8,143 bases of DNA from an uncultured Collinsella sp. (lineage in GTDB: Bacteria; Actinomycetota; Coriobacteriia; Coriobacteriales; Coriobacteriaceae), in the NCBI GenBank assembly GCA_958447445.1, contig CAUDAE010000089.1, forward strand, positions 1-8,143, read 5' to 3'. Shown piece after piece: positions 5,967 to 8,143 of this stretch. Under the pieces are notes generated by a model. It was not told where the DNA came from, searched no databases, and saw nothing but the letters and a program-made list of their open reading frames with translations. A program made the translations under genes and the position numbers. Positions within the stretch are counted from its first letter, which is position 1. Every line of letters begins with the position of its first letter.

Positions 5967-6704
5967 TTATTTTACTGCAAACTCCGGGCTAAATACTACC
6001 CTGCCCAGGCGAACGAGCGTAGAGCCCTCCTCAAGGGCAGGCTCAAAGTCCTCGCTCATACCGCAGGAAAGCTCAGGCAGGTTCAAATCGGGATGCGCCG
6101 CCTCCAGCTCATCCCTCAGCTCACGAAGCCCCGCAAAGGTGCGGCGTGCCACATCCTTATTCCCCCGGGGCGCCATAGTCATAAGCCCCTGTACGCAAAT
6201 TCCCTCAAGTTCCGCAAGCTCACCCGCGGCGGCGCGAATCTCATCGGGCGAAAAGCCTCCCTTCGACTCCTCACCACTCACATTGACCTCAATGAGCACA
6301 CGCTGGGGGCCGGCGAGCTCGCCTGCCTCAATCTTGCGGACAGCACGGCTCGAGATCGCCTGCGCCAGATGCAGCGAACCCACCGAGTGAATCAGCTCGG
6401 CTGAGCCCAGCACCGCATTGATCTTATTGGTCTGCAGGTTGCCGATCATATCGAAGCGCACCTCGGGCAGCTCCGGATGCTCCGCCAGACCCGTGAGCTT
6501 GCGAACCAGCTCCTGCGGGCGATTCTCGGCAAAATGGCGATACCCCGCCTGGATGGCGGCAACGGTCTCATCGACACCAACGGTCTTGGACACGGCAATG
6601 AGGCGCGCGGCGTCGTGGGGACGGCCTGCGCGATCGAGCGCCGCATAAAAACGTTCCAGAATCTGCTCGCGGCGAGCGCGCATCAAGTCCAAATAGTTAT
6701 CCAT
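5967..6704 (-). CDS. yggS: YggS family PLP homeostasis protein
   Basis: A pyridoxal-phosphate-binding protein of the YggS/YlmE/PROSC family, which buffers free PLP and affects amino-acid and vitamin B6 balance; no enzymatic activity is established for the family. The 245-residue product shows the PLP lysine in LIAVSKTVG (K40), then HFAENRPQEL, FDMIGNLQTNKI, IHSVGSLHLA, VLIEVNVSGEESKGG, GLMTMAP, LSCGMSEDFEPAL and STLVRLGRVVF, in the family order. FAENRPQE and MIGNLQTNK differ slightly from the more common FGENYVQE and FIGxLQxNK. The frame stays open to an ATG at 6788, but that would translate the hairpin at 6755-6786. The ATG at 6704 has GGAGG nine bases upstream and is the better start. It heads the sepF-yggT-divIVA block, as ylmE does in Bacillus. 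Confidence 0.93.
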   Translation of the reverse strand: MDNYLDLMRARREQILERFYAALDRAGRPHDAARLIAVSKTVGVDETVAAIQAGYRHFAENRPQELVRKLTGLAEHPELPEVRFDMIGNLQTNKINAVLGSAELIHSVGSLHLAQAISSRAVRKIEAGELAGPQRVLIEVNVSGEESKGGFSPDEIRAAAGELAELEGICVQGLMTMAPRGNKDVARRTFAGLRELRDELEAAHPDLNLPELSCGMSEDFEPALEEGSTLVRLGRVVFSPEFAVK

Positions 6705-6754
6705 TGCTAATCGCCTCCGCTGACAGCCAAACAAGTAGTCCCATGCTAACGCAA

Positions 6755-6786
6755 GAGCGCGGCCCCGCATGTGCAAGGCCGCGCTC
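6755..6786 (-). terminator. hairpin between phoU and yggS, probable terminator
   Basis: GAGCGCGGCC (6755-6764) and GGCCGCGCTC (6777-6786) form a perfect 10-bp GC-rich stem with a 12-base loop, starting 37 bases after the phoU stop codon on the minus strand. The following minus-strand bases are TTGCGTTAG, a poor T tract, so termination efficiency is uncertain. It marks the boundary between the pst-phoU and yggS-divIVA transcripts. Confidence 0.55.
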
Positions 6787-6823
6787 ACTTAGGTATTTAC
6801 AATCTTTCGACGAACGGGGTTGC

Positions 6824-7681
6824 TTACTCCTCGTCGTCCTCGCCATCGTCCTCATCCTCAAGATGATCGAGCAGGTAGCGAAGACCCTCGCTGACCTCGT
6901 TAGCGGGCACCTTGGCAACGTAGCGAGCGTCGACGGCGGGCCTCATGATAACACCCTCGCCCGAAGGCACGCGCATGCTCTCGAGCTCATCCTCATCAGT
7001 GCGGGCGATATCGCCGGCATTCATGCGCTGACCAGTCAACAGGAAGGTCAGACGGCAGGCGGCATCGATGGAAATCGAGGCGATGCGATCGAGGTAGCGC
7101 GAAACCATGATAGCGCGGCGCAGGTCGTCATAGTTGCTGTCGTCGTCCATAAAGTCGCCCGTATCCATACGGTTAAAGGTGCGGAAGAACTTCTCGTAGG
7201 CGGCGTGCACCGGCTCGTCCTCGACGGCCAAGTTGCAGATGATGGACATGTCATTGGTGACGAGCGCGGAAAGCGAAGAGCCCAGCACCTGGTAGACGGC
7301 CTCAGCCTCGGCCTCGACCGTGCCGACAAGCTCCTTGGGCAGCGAGATATCGGCCTTGATCATATGACGCGTGGCGCGGCAGATCTGGCGAACCTTATCG
7401 GTCATGCGCTGCAGGTTAAAGTCGACGTAGATGATCGTCTGAAGCAGGCGGAAGTCGGAGGCGACCGGTGACTGCGTGGCGATCAGGTTGTAGCACACGG
7501 CCTCCAAGTTAGCGCAGCGCGCGTTAATCGAAAGCGTGCGCTTCTTGGTCTTGGTGGCGAGCTTGCGGTCGTCGGTCACATAGGCCTTAACGGCATCGTG
7601 GAGGGCCAGATCGACGGCCTCGTAGATGCTCAGCATCTCGTGGCGGGCCTCGATGAGCTGACGGGAAAACAGTTTACGCAT
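6824..7681 (-). CDS. phoU: phosphate signalling protein PhoU, with acidic C-terminal extension
   Basis: PhoU couples the Pst transporter to the phosphate-sensing two-component system and represses it when phosphate is plentiful. The 285-residue product has the two three-helix repeats: the first from MRKLFSRQLIEARHEML through about residue 110, the second from about 115 to 218. It is longer than the usual 215-240 residues, with a tail ending in LEDEDDGEDDEE. The metal-binding motifs E/DxxxD are incomplete: the first reads QRMTD (91-95) and the second DRIAS (198-202), each missing one acidic residue. The ATG at 7681 has GGAG six bases upstream. pstB lies 92 bases upstream on the same strand, the usual end of a pst operon. 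Identity is well supported; the effect of the altered motifs is not known. Confidence 0.9.
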   Translation of the reverse strand: MRKLFSRQLIEARHEMLSIYEAVDLALHDAVKAYVTDDRKLATKTKKRTLSINARCANLEAVCYNLIATQSPVASDFRLLQTIIYVDFNLQRMTDKVRQICRATRHMIKADISLPKELVGTVEAEAEAVYQVLGSSLSALVTNDMSIICNLAVEDEPVHAAYEKFFRTFNRMDTGDFMDDDSNYDDLRRAIMVSRYLDRIASISIDAACRLTFLLTGQRMNAGDIARTDEDELESMRVPSGEGVIMRPAVDARYVAKVPANEVSEGLRYLLDHLEDEDDGEDDEE

Positions 7682-7701
7682 GGTTCACTCCAATCAGTTG
7701 G

Positions 7702-7722
7702 GTGCGGTCATGCCGCCCGCAC
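7702..7722 (-). other. small hairpin in the pstB-phoU gap
   Basis: GTGCGG (7702-7707) and CCGCAC (7717-7722) form a 6-bp stem with a 9-base loop. A second 6-bp pair, GATCGG (7748-7753) with CCGATC (7770-7775), overlaps the pstB stop. Neither has a T tract. They could be an RNA-processing or attenuation element that sets phoU level against pstB, or chance in GC-rich DNA. Confidence 0.25.
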
Positions 7723-7773
7723 AGTGAATACGCACCGGACCAGATCCGATCGGCTTGGGACTAGTCGCACCGA

Positions 7774-8143
<370 letters not shown>

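Noticed and set aside
5178..6404. A 408-residue open frame on the plus strand across sepF and yggS
   Set aside because: It is antisense to two clearly recognisable genes, has no family features, and follows from the GC-rich codon pattern of the opposite strand.
6705..6788. Upstream extension of yggS to the ATG at 6788
   Set aside because: It would translate the GC-rich hairpin at 6755-6786; the family start and GGAGG fit the ATG at 6704.

Overview
The window looks like a chromosomal piece of a GC-rich, Gram-positive anaerobe. The gene content (SepF and DivIVA for division, a Pit-type carrier with a DUF47 partner, and Pst/PhoU) and the protein style point to an actinobacterium, most likely a Coriobacteriia member such as Collinsella. 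That placement is inference from the sequence alone. No mobile element, CRISPR array, tRNA or rRNA was seen, and I see no evidence for a wholly new multi-gene system. The unusual features are small ones: start sites, intergenic structures and composition.

Layout. Positions 63-1176 hold two minus-strand genes: a 7-helix Bax-inhibitor-1/YccA-family membrane protein and an uncharacterised 112-residue protein. A 250-bp divergent intergenic region (1177-1426) carries two plausible minus-strand promoters. It also carries a strong Shine-Dalgarno sequence in front of a three-codon ORF. The plus-strand pair at 1427-3167 is a Pit phosphate permease followed by a DUF47 (PhoU-like) protein. A 280-bp gap follows, with a very long imperfect hairpin (3173-3280) and a T/G-rich stretch full of CTTTG words. 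A nitroreductase-family gene (3448-3978) comes next, and its codon usage shifts along its length. Transcription converges at a symmetrical terminator (4092-4118).

The rest lies on the minus strand. Reading from high to low coordinates it is pstB (cut by the window end), phoU, a hairpin, then yggS-sepF-yggT-divIVA. The last four match the order of the ylmE-sepF-ylmG-(ylmH)-divIVA division block of Gram-positives, without ylmH between yggT and divIVA.

How the genes fit together. Phosphate genes flank the centre on both sides: Pit+DUF47 for low-affinity uptake and PstB+PhoU for high-affinity uptake and its control. The yggS-sepF-yggT-divIVA group serves septum and pole assembly. The most notable observation is that the yggT frame has no ATG, GTG or TTG before its first membrane helix. 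An ATC sits where the start codon should be, six bases after GAGGAG, and the frame is continuous with the sepF stop codon.
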